A DNA stretch of 26,481 nucleotides from a virus: IMG/VR virus record IMGVR_UViG_3300042507_002976, positions 1 through 26,481 of that record. The stretch is one strand, 5' to 3'. Each line of letters starts with the position of its first letter. Position 1 is the stretch's first letter. Positions 17,101 through 24,898 of the stretch are shown here, in pieces. The position numbers were made by a program, and so were the translations under genes. The notes under the pieces were generated by a model, which had not been told where the DNA came from, searched no databases, and saw only the letters and a list, made by a program, of their open reading frames with translations.

Positions 17101-20100
17101 CCGTTGCTGGCTGGGCCTCGTGGCGGTGGTGACGTTACGGCGTTGATCAAAGCTGAGAGGATGTCTCGTGGTAGGAAGAACTATGCGGAGATTTCGACGT
17201 CTGAACGTCAGAAGATCTGGAAAGAGACTGGTTGGCTACTTGGGCCAGATGGCAAATGGCGGTTTGAGATCAACGATAGCCGTGCAAAAATGCGGATTGA
17301 AGGCCTGCTGCCGACTGGAACGATGAAGTTGAAAGATCTGCTTGAACATAGTGAGTTGTATCAGCGTTATCCTCAGTTGGCGAATATGGAAGTTCGCATT
17401 GGTGAGGCACCGAAGAAGAGGTATCTTGGATACTTTCAAAGCGGTCAAGGTGAAGTGCCGCATATCTGGCTGAATGCTACACGGATTAACAAAGGTTATG
17501 AAGTGAAGAGTGTGCTGTTGCATGAGCTTCAACATGCTATTCAGAACATTGAAGGCTTTGCGTCTGGTGACAACGTGCGGAATGTCTATTATGATACGCC
17601 TGGCTTTGCTGAACGTGTGCAACAGCTGGTTAAGACTAGGATGTCGCTGCGCTTGGCTGAGAAAACTGCCAAGCTGGAGTTCTATCGTCGTGCCTTTGGC
17701 GAGGTTGAAGCCAGGGAAGTGCAACGTCGTGCACAGTTCACTGAGAACGAGTTGAAGTTGATGACTCCGTTTGGTATGGCAAGCGGCGAGAACTGGAGGA
17801 TTATCAGTAATGAAGGCACGAGCTTCATGCTGAATGACGGTTCTCCGCTTGAGTCGATGCAGTTCACGCTAGAGAGTTTGACACGTGGTGTGCTTGAGCG
17901 TAGCGGATGGACTGGCGAAGCGATTGAACGCGTTGCTATGCCGTTGTTGGCTAGGCTGAAAGAGGTTTTGCCCATTGACGGTGTGCAGTTTGGCAGGCTG
18001 ATTAACGATGCGTTGATTGGCGGCCAGGAATTGCTGGGCATGAGCACGATTAACGGGTTGGCACGAAAGGTTTACCTCGGTGCTGCACGTGATTTTGCTA
18101 TGCGTGGCAGGAACGAGCAGCTCACAAGCTGGACACTGAATCTGGCACATGAGATTGGTCATAACATCGAGCAGGCTGCGAATAGCGGATTACTGTCGGC
18201 AGATGCCATGCAGAAACGTCAAGGCTTTAGGACTTGGGCACTGGAAAATCAGGGCAACTGGTCATCTGTGCTGCGTGAGTTTGCTGAGACGTTGCCACAA
18301 GGTGTGCGCAATATTCGTGAGTTGCAGGAAATGATGCAGCCCAAGAATGTGGAAGAGTTTGAGGCAAGCGCACATGCTATGTGGGCCATGGGAGAACTTG
18401 CGAAGAAGGGTGATCTGGAGTTGTTTGCCGCTTCGTCACCGACACCTGTCCGTGATTGGTTCAGGTCGTTGGCTAAATGGGGCCGAGATCTCGTTGGTGC
18501 TGTCAAAGGTGCGCTGTTCAAGCTGCCGACCGAGGCTGGAGCGCTGAATACAGAAGGCGTTCGTCGGCTTACGGATTACTATCAGAATGTGAAGGAAGCT
18601 GTGAACGATGCCTATGCAAAGATGGCAGAGAGTTCGCAGGTTTTGGAGACGGATAGTCAAAGCATGTCGATGATCCGTGCATCGGATTTGGTGCTTGGAG
18701 ATGACGGTGTTCTGAGGATGCAGGGCATGGAGGCAAGGCCAGCTTCTTACGCGAGAACTCCAGATTCTTTGATGGGATTCTCTAAAGAAGGAAGGTCAAA
18801 AAACTTTGGCGATCAAAATTATCCTTTTACACAATATGTAAAAATTACATTTAGTGATGGCACAACTCAATTTGATGCCGTTAAAGGTATGAACAGTGCA
18901 CATGCGCTTGAGCGAGCTCAGCGTAACTGGCCAAGTGGAAAAATCTCAGCCGTTGACGAAGCCTTTGGTAAGGCTATTATTGAAGAAGAAAATGCGTTTG
19001 CATCAAACTTTAGGCCGAATCTTGTTGGACCTACGCCAAGGACGACAGGACAGAAGATGTCTGAGTTTGCATCGAACTCTATGGTCTATCTTGAACAGCT
19101 TGCTGCGAGGTATCCTAGGATTTCCGGTATGGCATACGCGGTGATGAATGCACCGAGCGCACAGAAAGCTTTCATGTCGTCGGCCATGGAGCCAATCTTT
19201 GGTCGTTATGATCCACTTACGGGCAGGACTGAGATCGATCCAGCCAGGAAACCTTTGCTCAAGTTGCTCGCGAATGGTGGTCGTGTGGAGCGCATCGTTA
19301 GTGATATCTATCGTTGGCAGAACAAGAATCGGTTAGAGTTTCCTTTGCAGAATCCGTCGAGCGCAAGTCCTATGTTGGCACAGCGTCTTAGCACGCTGAC
19401 CGCTCAGGAACGTGCTGCCGTGCAGATGTGGCAAGAAGGCCAGAAGCGTTCATTGCAGGTTGTGAATAGCAACATCGTGCGTATGAAAGCCAGCGATGGT
19501 GTTCATGCCGTTGCAACAGCTCTTCGTGAGATGGTGCCGGATAAAGACGCACTTGCTATCGTGAGCAAAGCGTTGAATGCAGAAAGGACACAAGATCCCG
19601 CAGTTCGTCAGCAGCTGATCTCAGAATGGGCTACAGACTTGTCCACAGGCGATCCAGTCAAAGACGCAGAGAACCGCTTGTTCGTTCAGTCCATGGTTGC
19701 TGAGTTGAATACCAGCATTAACAGCTTGCAGAATAATCTGAATGGCCGTCCTTGGTATACGCCAGAAATTCGAACAGGCAATTTCCTGCTTCGCAGTTAT
19801 GATGCGAACGGAAAGCAGGTCAGCGTTGATGGATACTCGACAGACGCTGAGCTGGCTGCCTTGCGCGAGAATGCGAAAAACAACGGAGCAGTCCGATTTG
19901 AAAGCAAGAAGCGTGATCGTCGTTATGATCTGGATATCGGCGAAGGTATGACGTCCTTGCTGGATACGTTGGACAATACACTTGTTCGTAAGTTGCAAAC
20001 GATTCTGCCTCCGGCTCTCGCTGGCAACGCGCAGAGTTACGTGGACTTCTTGAATCTGAATGGCGAATTGACAAGGCTTAGTCAGGCTCACTTGGCCAAT

Positions 20101-22065
20101 CCTACGTTGCCTGTTCGCCGTCTTGCTGAGGGCCGTGAGAACTTGAACATGGTTAGCGGTTGGCAGCATTACATCAATACGATGGGCCGAGTGCTTTCTA
20201 ATCGCTTGGCTCAGTCCAAGATGCGCTATGAACTGACATCACCAGAACTCCGTAGCGGAGAATATCTGCCACAGATCGAACAGGTGAAAAAGACGTTCGA
20301 GAACTATCTGACACCTGACAGTGAGTTTGCCAAGCAGCTTACAAAGTGGAATGCCGTTTATCATCTTGGCTTCAACATCCCGACGCATATCGCAGAGCTT
20401 TCACAAGGTCTGTCCACGATGTTGCCTGAGCTTGTCTTTGAGACTGGCAGCGTGATGAAGGGAACTAAGATGCTGGCGCAGGTCGGCAAAGAGCTTGCTG
20501 CGTTCTACGCGAAGAAAGCCGCAGGTAAGACGATGGGCCGCGATGAGTGGACTAACTGGGGTAACCTGCAAGAGCGTGAGATGCTGGAGATCTTGGCTCG
20601 ACGTGGCCGTATGGATAGCCATGCGTTCCTTGAGAATCTTGGCGACGATGCTTCTAGTAATCTTTCGCTTGGAGCGACAGCACAGCGTAGTCTAGTTGGC
20701 GATACGTTGAATATTGCTGGCGCGCCATTGAAGGCTTATGCAGATGTGTCAATGAACCTTTATGGGTCATTCACTCGCTGGAACTCACGAATGGCGGCTA
20801 TTCTTGGTTATCGCCTTGCGCGTGAGAAAGGCCTAACACATCAGCAAGCGATTGAATCAGCTGACAGGTTCCTTGTTCAAACGACATTTACTTCGGGCCG
20901 AGCCGGTCGTCCACCAGAGTTCTACAAGAACAGTAATGTTGGCGCTGTGCTTTACAGTCTGCAACGTTATGCGTTGAACTGGATGTCGATGTATGCGACA
21001 CACTTGAAAGGTGCGTTTGCAGATCCAGCTACGTTGATGCAACAGCAGCGTGGAACAAAGCGGCAGCACGCAAAGGCATTGGCTACGATGACGTTGGTTC
21101 AACTTGGCCTAGCTGGCGCGTTGGGCATGCCGTTTGTTTCTCCTCTCCTGACGTTGCTCGAAGATCGTCTTGGACTTGATGTTCGCGGACGTGCTTACAA
21201 TGCACTTAGTGATGCCCTGGATGTTGACGGTGAAGAAGGCGGGTTTATGGCGGATATGGTTATGCGTGGTGCGACGAACGCCTTGCTTGAACGTGTCGGT
21301 TTGCCTGTCGATTTCGGTTCTCGCTTCAACCTGTCCGGCTTGCCTGGCATGAACGAGTTCAACGGCTTTGATCCTGGACGTGTGTTTGGGCCGACGACAA
21401 ACTTGGTGAACTCTGCGTTCAAAGGAATCTCTGGCATGGTCACTGGAGATTATGCAGAGTTGTCTAAGACTGTTGCTCCTGTCGGTCTACGCAAGGCCAT
21501 CGAACTTGCAACGCATGGCGATGCACTGACGGTGCGCGGAACAAAGATGGGCTTGACAGACAATGAAGGATTGCTGTACGCTTTTGGTATGACTCCGCGA
21601 CGCGTGACTAAGACTCGTGACGCAGAGCGTATCTTGGAAAATCAGCGTCAAGAACGTCTGGCTAAAACGAACAAAGCCGCAGACCAGATTGCTCAGCTGT
21701 TGCAGAGTGATCCAGTTGCGGCTCGTCAGAAGTTTGCAGAATTTGTGTCGGAAGGTCTTGATGCAGGAATGCTTCAACGCGACATCCGTAACGCGCAGCG
21801 TGAATTCGCTAGGCAAATTGCTGAGTCAGCTATCAAGCAGACATTCCCAAAAGATATTCGTCGTTCAGTTACAAAACAAGATCGCCAGCAGGCATCGGAT
21901 ACTTTGCGCTCTATGGGCGTTCAGTTTCCGGCACCTACTGGCGCGATGGAAGCACAGCTTGCAAATCAAGTTATGCGCTCATTGGGTCAAGTTCCGACAG
22001 GCAACCGTCTTGCGGCAGCACGTCAGCGTGACAAGATGTTGGAACAGCTTACTGCTTGGCAGTAG
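14128..22065 (+). CDS. Giant polyvalent ejection-type virion protein with two metallopeptidase-like centres, 2645 aa
   Basis: This is probably an internal virion protein injected with the DNA. Residues about 98-195 are a Gly/Ala-rich hydrophobic stretch likely to meet membrane. Charged helices follow, including a coiled coil near 757-795. Residues about 1000-1200 look like the LPD23 domain of polyvalent proteins: ETGWLLGPDGKWRFEI, then HELQH (1132-1136) and GEVEAR (1191-1196), which could supply the zinc-binding glutamate. A second centre is HEIGH (1341-1345), with FEASAH (E1412) a possible third ligand. Residues about 1545-1630 are an AT-rich module. The last 570 residues, with a hydrophobic segment near 2315-2350, resemble the C-terminus of large phage ejection proteins. 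No RNA polymerase motifs were seen. The metallopeptidase roles are inferred. It starts with ATG ten bases after the previous stop. Confidence 0.85.
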   Translation: MPKSFQEVYDLYRANQSKVGDMSLQDFSRIADYVTNSNEFSSGDVSGIGGAIKKGSYWIDRGLEATGVPQRFGQAGRSIFEAFGANPETGQQVGESLPRGLVNFLPLMAAGPVGAAAGLGAGAATALGLGATSALSAAGAYEQGGGKGDIAAAAVAPAIGLGAMTAARPLVNAAVGSLSKIPGAAAVGFRGPTTVVAPATAAQAAASGIAAEGAPVATTALRSIPERIAAYIGDNAAAITGVEAAQVALTDKKLGDVFTKENILANVAGSIPFAIIDTPALMQPRMLDVQPVVQPRVDIAKTDPASDIFAQRVTEYTTKSQELRNIKDKTQRDYARVKLAEEYSDVLQDSKFSLLNRQKRDEISKVALENPQNVLEEVSKQLTALREEIKNIKGSEDVEAVVASANALKETPIPQSEVTQQLELELNKGSTPTEAATAVLNTVLNKVAVDPVKPATVRKKVAADILAARAAGGAKGGRPRGQTQQNAERAAWMDNWFKTTEEGQAAQKIFEREYLNAEKRLPAGMPEEAKIDIRNRMINAVGSFRDKVLNTKGWEAGQAEFAGYLRQSARDAWKPVMSSEKLLGPDGLQVKFDTIDAAKAKADELNAELRAKAGKDEPPTLWQAAKLTKKKGKPDQWRLISTQNIRKISIDAEGAPELAAPETGPSRIFQDMLDALNDKTGKSLEPLRANDRNGDLAALEKAHADGTIKTPEDIQSFLSGRTKLKDVQETVIEVAVPKTLAAELEGPPKPAPVAKPTETAAERLARIREEAARMKAEAEARAKAKAAVDEVIGKDTKDPDEQAVNNVVLDEALKFVKEVTVQDLTGILKNSPLMRARVAERVKASNDSSVENIVKIIDEAVRDPANAEMSKEFLAEVQAAKELKAVRAQAAAASGVKPLKPTETAGKVEEVPTTVDSQLVDGAMAQLATEIKGLPEVAQKLWTPEVMQKARDFLTSGDRTIIQGMTKPMQNRLIQIAEIGKQVAAGKAEFRPLLAGPRGGGDVTALIKAERMSRGRKNYAEISTSERQKIWKETGWLLGPDGKWRFEINDSRAKMRIEGLLPTGTMKLKDLLEHSELYQRYPQLANMEVRIGEAPKKRYLGYFQSGQGEVPHIWLNATRINKGYEVKSVLLHELQHAIQNIEGFASGDNVRNVYYDTPGFAERVQQLVKTRMSLRLAEKTAKLEFYRRAFGEVEAREVQRRAQFTENELKLMTPFGMASGENWRIISNEGTSFMLNDGSPLESMQFTLESLTRGVLERSGWTGEAIERVAMPLLARLKEVLPIDGVQFGRLINDALIGGQELLGMSTINGLARKVYLGAARDFAMRGRNEQLTSWTLNLAHEIGHNIEQAANSGLLSADAMQKRQGFRTWALENQGNWSSVLREFAETLPQGVRNIRELQEMMQPKNVEEFEASAHAMWAMGELAKKGDLELFAASSPTPVRDWFRSLAKWGRDLVGAVKGALFKLPTEAGALNTEGVRRLTDYYQNVKEAVNDAYAKMAESSQVLETDSQSMSMIRASDLVLGDDGVLRMQGMEARPASYARTPDSLMGFSKEGRSKNFGDQNYPFTQYVKITFSDGTTQFDAVKGMNSAHALERAQRNWPSGKISAVDEAFGKAIIEEENAFASNFRPNLVGPTPRTTGQKMSEFASNSMVYLEQLAARYPRISGMAYAVMNAPSAQKAFMSSAMEPIFGRYDPLTGRTEIDPARKPLLKLLANGGRVERIVSDIYRWQNKNRLEFPLQNPSSASPMLAQRLSTLTAQERAAVQMWQEGQKRSLQVVNSNIVRMKASDGVHAVATALREMVPDKDALAIVSKALNAERTQDPAVRQQLISEWATDLSTGDPVKDAENRLFVQSMVAELNTSINSLQNNLNGRPWYTPEIRTGNFLLRSYDANGKQVSVDGYSTDAELAALRENAKNNGAVRFESKKRDRRYDLDIGEGMTSLLDTLDNTLVRKLQTILPPALAGNAQSYVDFLNLNGELTRLSQAHLANPTLPVRRLAEGRENLNMVSGWQHYINTMGRVLSNRLAQSKMRYELTSPELRSGEYLPQIEQVKKTFENYLTPDSEFAKQLTKWNAVYHLGFNIPTHIAELSQGLSTMLPELVFETGSVMKGTKMLAQVGKELAAFYAKKAAGKTMGRDEWTNWGNLQEREMLEILARRGRMDSHAFLENLGDDASSNLSLGATAQRSLVGDTLNIAGAPLKAYADVSMNLYGSFTRWNSRMAAILGYRLAREKGLTHQQAIESADRFLVQTTFTSGRAGRPPEFYKNSNVGAVLYSLQRYALNWMSMYATHLKGAFADPATLMQQQRGTKRQHAKALATMTLVQLGLAGALGMPFVSPLLTLLEDRLGLDVRGRAYNALSDALDVDGEEGGFMADMVMRGATNALLERVGLPVDFGSRFNLSGLPGMNEFNGFDPGRVFGPTTNLVNSAFKGISGMVTGDYAELSKTVAPVGLRKAIELATHGDALTVRGTKMGLTDNEGLLYAFGMTPRRVTKTRDAERILENQRQERLAKTNKAADQIAQLLQSDPVAARQKFAEFVSEGLDAGMLQRDIRNAQREFARQIAESAIKQTFPKDIRRSVTKQDRQQASDTLRSMGVQFPAPTGAMEAQLANQVMRSLGQVPTGNRLAAARQRDKMLEQLTAWQ

Positions 22066-22066
22066 G
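22048..22066. terminator. Candidate hairpin at the convergent gene ends
   Basis: A palindrome, TACTGC-TTG-GCAGTA (22050-22064), covers both stop codons where the two gene blocks meet. It extends by a G-T and a C-G pair to an 8-base stem with a 3-base loop. On the + strand it is followed by AATTTCCTTCTT, which is fairly U-rich in RNA; the - strand side is not. It may end + strand transcription, but the loop is tight and the stem has only moderate GC, so this is a candidate only. Confidence 0.4.
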
Positions 22067-23287
22067 AATTTCCTTCTTCATCCGTTGGAAGTTCTCATAA
22101 GTGGTAATCCACTCGCCAGGAAGTTCCTTCAGTTTGAGGATTGGACTCAGTCGCTCTGTGATAACTTCGTCCTCCAAGATCTTCTTGATCTCGTCGATGG
22201 TCGCATCTTTCTGAAAGATGTGATAGACCATCTTGACTGGCATCATCTGTTTTGGTTGACGAAGCACAGCAGAGTAGATACCCTGAGCAATGGCAGATAG
22301 CTGGTTACGACCAGCACCCTCGAACAACAGAGCGCCACCCTTCTCCACACTGGTAACAAGGTTATAAGACTTAACCACGTTCTCAGCAGTAAGGACAAGT
22401 GAGTCTGATCGTTCACTAAGCCAGAGCAGCATGGCAACCTTGATGACGTATTCTGGCTTTGTTTCCAGAAACTGCTTCAAGATCGTGCTGCTCTCTTTTC
22501 GTTTCTGCTGCCATACCATATGATAAAACTCTTCATACTTCTGCCTGGCTTCGTTCTCCCATGCGAATTCTCCGCAAACATTCTGCAGTTTGACGCCAAG
22601 CGCAACAAGATTCTTGAAAGCCTCTCGCTGTTCTTCTGTCACGTCAGGAAATGCAACTGGCTTCTCAGCCAAGTCGCCATGGATGAACAAGCACCGACGC
22701 GTCATGCCTGAAGAAATAATCTTCAAGCTTTGCAGCATCTTAACGGTGTCGTTTGTCATGCATCCAGTGATAGAGATGAATGGTCGCACGATAGTGTTGT
22801 CACCTTTGTTCTTCGTCGTCTCACGGAACTCGCTATCGCAGCGATCCCATACATCTGTGAAGAAGTCAATCATGCCACCAGGATTGCCACCAGCGTTGAT
22901 CAAGTTAATAAGCTCGCTCGCAAAGATACTAAGATGCGAGAAAAACACAGGCTTGTCTTGATAGCGGAAAGCCAACTTACAAGGTGAATCTTCTTTCGCC
23001 ATCATTTGCACCAATGCTTCCTTCGTAATACTCGCTGGAGCATATGCAATCTTTTTGAACTCTGCGATCACGCGATGCGACAACCGCATGGCTGTGCTTT
23101 TCTTGGCTCCAGGCTCACCGACAAAGATGATATACATGTTTGGAAAAACCATGTAGATACCACCATCTGTCCAGACTCGCCCTGACACCAAGTTCGAGAT
23201 CGCAGCAAGGCCGCCCCAGGTGTGATACACCTTAGGGCATTCGTTACCAGAAGTGAACGCTTCGTAATTTTCTAGGAAACTTTTCAT
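22049..23287 (-). CDS. DUF3987-like P-loop ATPase, putative helicase, 412 aa
   Basis: The Walker A motif is GEPGAKKST at residues 57-65, placed as in DUF3987 proteins, P-loop ATPases often found in phage replication modules. The Walker B region reads SIFASELINLI, with a Ser-Glu where an Asp-Glu is usual. SITGCMTNDTVKML and then SGMTRRCLFIHGD, a likely arginine finger segment, follow in the family order. The rest is helical and may hold a small C-terminal winged domain. The start is ATG 23287; ATG 23353 is also in frame but overlaps the previous gene by 47 bases. As no other helicase is seen in the window, it may load or unwind DNA for the polymerase, but this is inference. Confidence 0.75.
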   Translation of the reverse strand: MKSFLENYEAFTSGNECPKVYHTWGGLAAISNLVSGRVWTDGGIYMVFPNMYIIFVGEPGAKKSTAMRLSHRVIAEFKKIAYAPASITKEALVQMMAKEDSPCKLAFRYQDKPVFFSHLSIFASELINLINAGGNPGGMIDFFTDVWDRCDSEFRETTKNKGDNTIVRPFISITGCMTNDTVKMLQSLKIISSGMTRRCLFIHGDLAEKPVAFPDVTEEQREAFKNLVALGVKLQNVCGEFAWENEARQKYEEFYHMVWQQKRKESSTILKQFLETKPEYVIKVAMLLWLSERSDSLVLTAENVVKSYNLVTSVEKGGALLFEGAGRNQLSAIAQGIYSAVLRQPKQMMPVKMVYHIFQKDATIDEIKKILEDEVITERLSPILKLKELPGEWITTYENFQRMKKEIPTAKQ

Positions 23288-23306
23288 GCTGTTTGCTAAA
23301 GTAGCT
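23288..23306 (-). promoter_or_regulatory. Intergenic gap with second copy of CTAAAGTAGCTT
   Basis: This 19-base gap lies in front of the ATPase gene on the - strand. The 12-base motif at 23296-23307 matches 1925-1936 exactly. Here the core is a perfect inverted repeat, TAAAG-TAG-CTTTA (23297-23309), which ends on the stop codon of the upstream gene. Confidence 0.3.
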
Positions 23307-23657
23307 TTAACCGACTTCGTCAATAAACGGGTCTTCTGAAAGAACGTAGTCATAGCCAGCGAGTTCTAACGCTCGGAAATGGCTAATGGTTCCTTCAACA
23401 CTTCCAGGCAATTCGATGTCAGAGTCGAGTTGCTTTTTTTCGTTTAGTCCGTAGATTGAAACACTTTGTTTCTTCTTACTGTTGAAAGATCGAATGAGAA
23501 CATGTGTGTATGCTTTACGGTCGTAGCCAATCAGAGGGATTGAGAGTTTGTAACGTGCTTCATAAATAAGCGGAGGAGAGACTTCGCATTCGTCAATAAA
23601 GATTGCATGAGGAAGATTGCGAAGTTCAGAAAGGGTGATTATTTGTTGCGAGGACAT
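23307..23657 (-). CDS. Hypothetical protein, 116 aa
   Basis: The start is ATG 23657 (MSSQQIITLSELRNLPHAIF); the frame is open further up only from a GTG. It overlaps the preceding gene by 32 bases, in line with the dense packing of this block. The protein is alpha/beta with an acidic C-terminus (SEDPFIDEVG) and no membrane segment. I do not recognise a family; its place among replication genes suggests a DNA-metabolism role, without proof. Confidence 0.6.
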   Translation of the reverse strand: MSSQQIITLSELRNLPHAIFIDECEVSPPLIYEARYKLSIPLIGYDRKAYTHVLIRSFNSKKKQSVSIYGLNEKKQLDSDIELPGSVEGTISHFRALELAGYDYVLSEDPFIDEVG

Positions 23658-24072
23658 GCGCGAGACGAGAGTAGCCAGCTTGGTCAACAAAGGTGTCACG
23701 CTTTGGTGTTGTAACAGAGCGAGAGACTTTAAGCAGCACCATCATCTGAGCTACGTCGATAGGTGTTAGGTGGCGGTTCAGACGTGGGCCGAGATAGACA
23801 GTCCAGAGGTCGGCAATGCGTCCAAAGGATTGTGCCGCTGAGCCGTAGTCTGCTTGTCGATCACCGTTCGTGATGTTGAGTGCTTCTTCGAGGATGTCGA
23901 GTTCACGAGGATGAGCACCGTTTGAGTCGATGAGAGCTTCGAGAGAGCGCAGAATGCGCATGAGTTCGGTACGAGTCTGGTCTGTTGTGGGCAGATCGGC
24001 AGAGAGTTTTTCGTCAAGCTCGTTGATTATGCTGACGGTTTTGATGGCGAGGTTTTTTGTTTCTTGATTCAT
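23626..24072 (-). CDS. DUF6378-like protein, 148 aa
   Basis: The C-terminal half carries the usual order of a small phage family annotated as DUF6378: EEALNITNGDRQADYG, then SFGRIADLWTVYL, then TPIDVAQMMVLLKVSR, then DTFVDQAGYS. The family is common beside phage replication genes. Its helices and acidic residues recall MazG-like nucleotide-handling proteins, but no activity has been proven to my knowledge. The start is ATG 24072, one base after the ligase stop; the longer frame from TTG 24093 is less likely. The N-terminal 60 residues are a separate helical part. Confidence 0.75.
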   Translation of the reverse strand: MNQETKNLAIKTVSIINELDEKLSADLPTTDQTRTELMRILRSLEALIDSNGAHPRELDILEEALNITNGDRQADYGSAAQSFGRIADLWTVYLGPRLNRHLTPIDVAQMMVLLKVSRSVTTPKRDTFVDQAGYSRLAHVLATNNHPF

Positions 24073-24073
24073 G

Positions 24074-24898
24074 TTAGTCAACAAAGGCTTCAAAGGTTGG
24101 TTTCAGTGGCGTGCCCTCGTCGGAGAGCATTTCGTATTTGATTCGAATTTTGTATCCAATTGGAGGATCGATGATGTAGCGGAAACGTTCAGCGTCAGAG
24201 AAGCCTGAGCCGACGCGAAAGGTCTTACCATTTTCGTATTCACAAACTAGCGCGCCCATGGCCTCGGTGTATTTACCTTCGCCGTGTTCGACGCCAGTGA
24301 CAACGACTTCGGCGTCAAGGAAGTCTTTGCGTTTGAGAAGGACAGGCCAACGGTTTTCCTTGTTTGTGCAGTTGGCGACGATGCCGTAAGGAGATTCGCT
24401 GACTCGATACATGATGCCTTCAAAGTTCTCGCGTTTGGCCTTGGCAAAGAAACGCTCGGCACCTTCACGACGAACACGGAATGTAGGGCAAACGATGATC
24501 GGCGAGCAGATAGGGTCAAGCAGGTGTTTCATGTAGGCGAAGCGGTCTTCGAACGGCATCATTGGATTTTTCTGGTCGAAGACGTCATAGACCCAATACT
24601 CAATGCGAGGTGTTAGGTCGGTGATGAGACGGGACTTGACAGAGACAGCAGAGTTGATGCGTTGAAGTGAGCAACCATGGAGATAGAGTTCTCCGTCAAA
24701 GACGAGATTGTCTGGCATGTGACGAAGGTGAATAGCGAGGTGTTCAAGCTTGCCATCGTGCCAGAGGATTTCGTCGCGAGATTGGAAGTTACCTTTGTGG
24801 CACAAGGCGCGAACGCCGTTGAGCTTAGGTTGAACGTGAAAAATCTCCGGTAGCCTGTGACCTCTGTCCTGGTACCTGAATGCGAGCATTGGTTTCAT
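24074..24898 (-). CDS. ATP-dependent DNA ligase, 274 aa
   Basis: The protein seals nicks in DNA by forming a lysine-AMP intermediate. Motif I is PKLNGVRA with nucleophile K25; the usual KxDG has Asn for Asp here, as in a subset of phage ligases. Motif III is VFDGELY (DGE at 68-70), IIIa YWVYDVF (101-107), IV FEGIMYR (159-165) and V LLKRK (187-191). An OB-fold domain follows (VVVTGVEHGEGKYTEAMGAL to IRIKYEML). The length is typical of minimal viral ligases, with no N-terminal DNA-binding domain. The start overlaps the previous stop by 4 bases. It works with the polymerase encoded in the same block during replication or repair. Confidence 0.93.
   Translation of the reverse strand: MKPMLAFRYQDRGHRLPEIFHVQPKLNGVRALCHKGNFQSRDEILWHDGKLEHLAIHLRHMPDNLVFDGELYLHGCSLQRINSAVSVKSRLITDLTPRIEYWVYDVFDQKNPMMPFEDRFAYMKHLLDPICSPIIVCPTFRVRREGAERFFAKAKRENFEGIMYRVSESPYGIVANCTNKENRWPVLLKRKDFLDAEVVVTGVEHGEGKYTEAMGALVCEYENGKTFRVGSGFSDAERFRYIIDPPIGYKIRIKYEMLSDEGTPLKPTFEAFVD

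Noticed and set aside
14128-22065. Giant gene as an N4-like virion RNA polymerase or a classical tape measure
   Set aside because: I saw no RNA polymerase signature motifs. A tape measure would be expected with long-tail genes such as a tube or chaperone pair, which are absent here.
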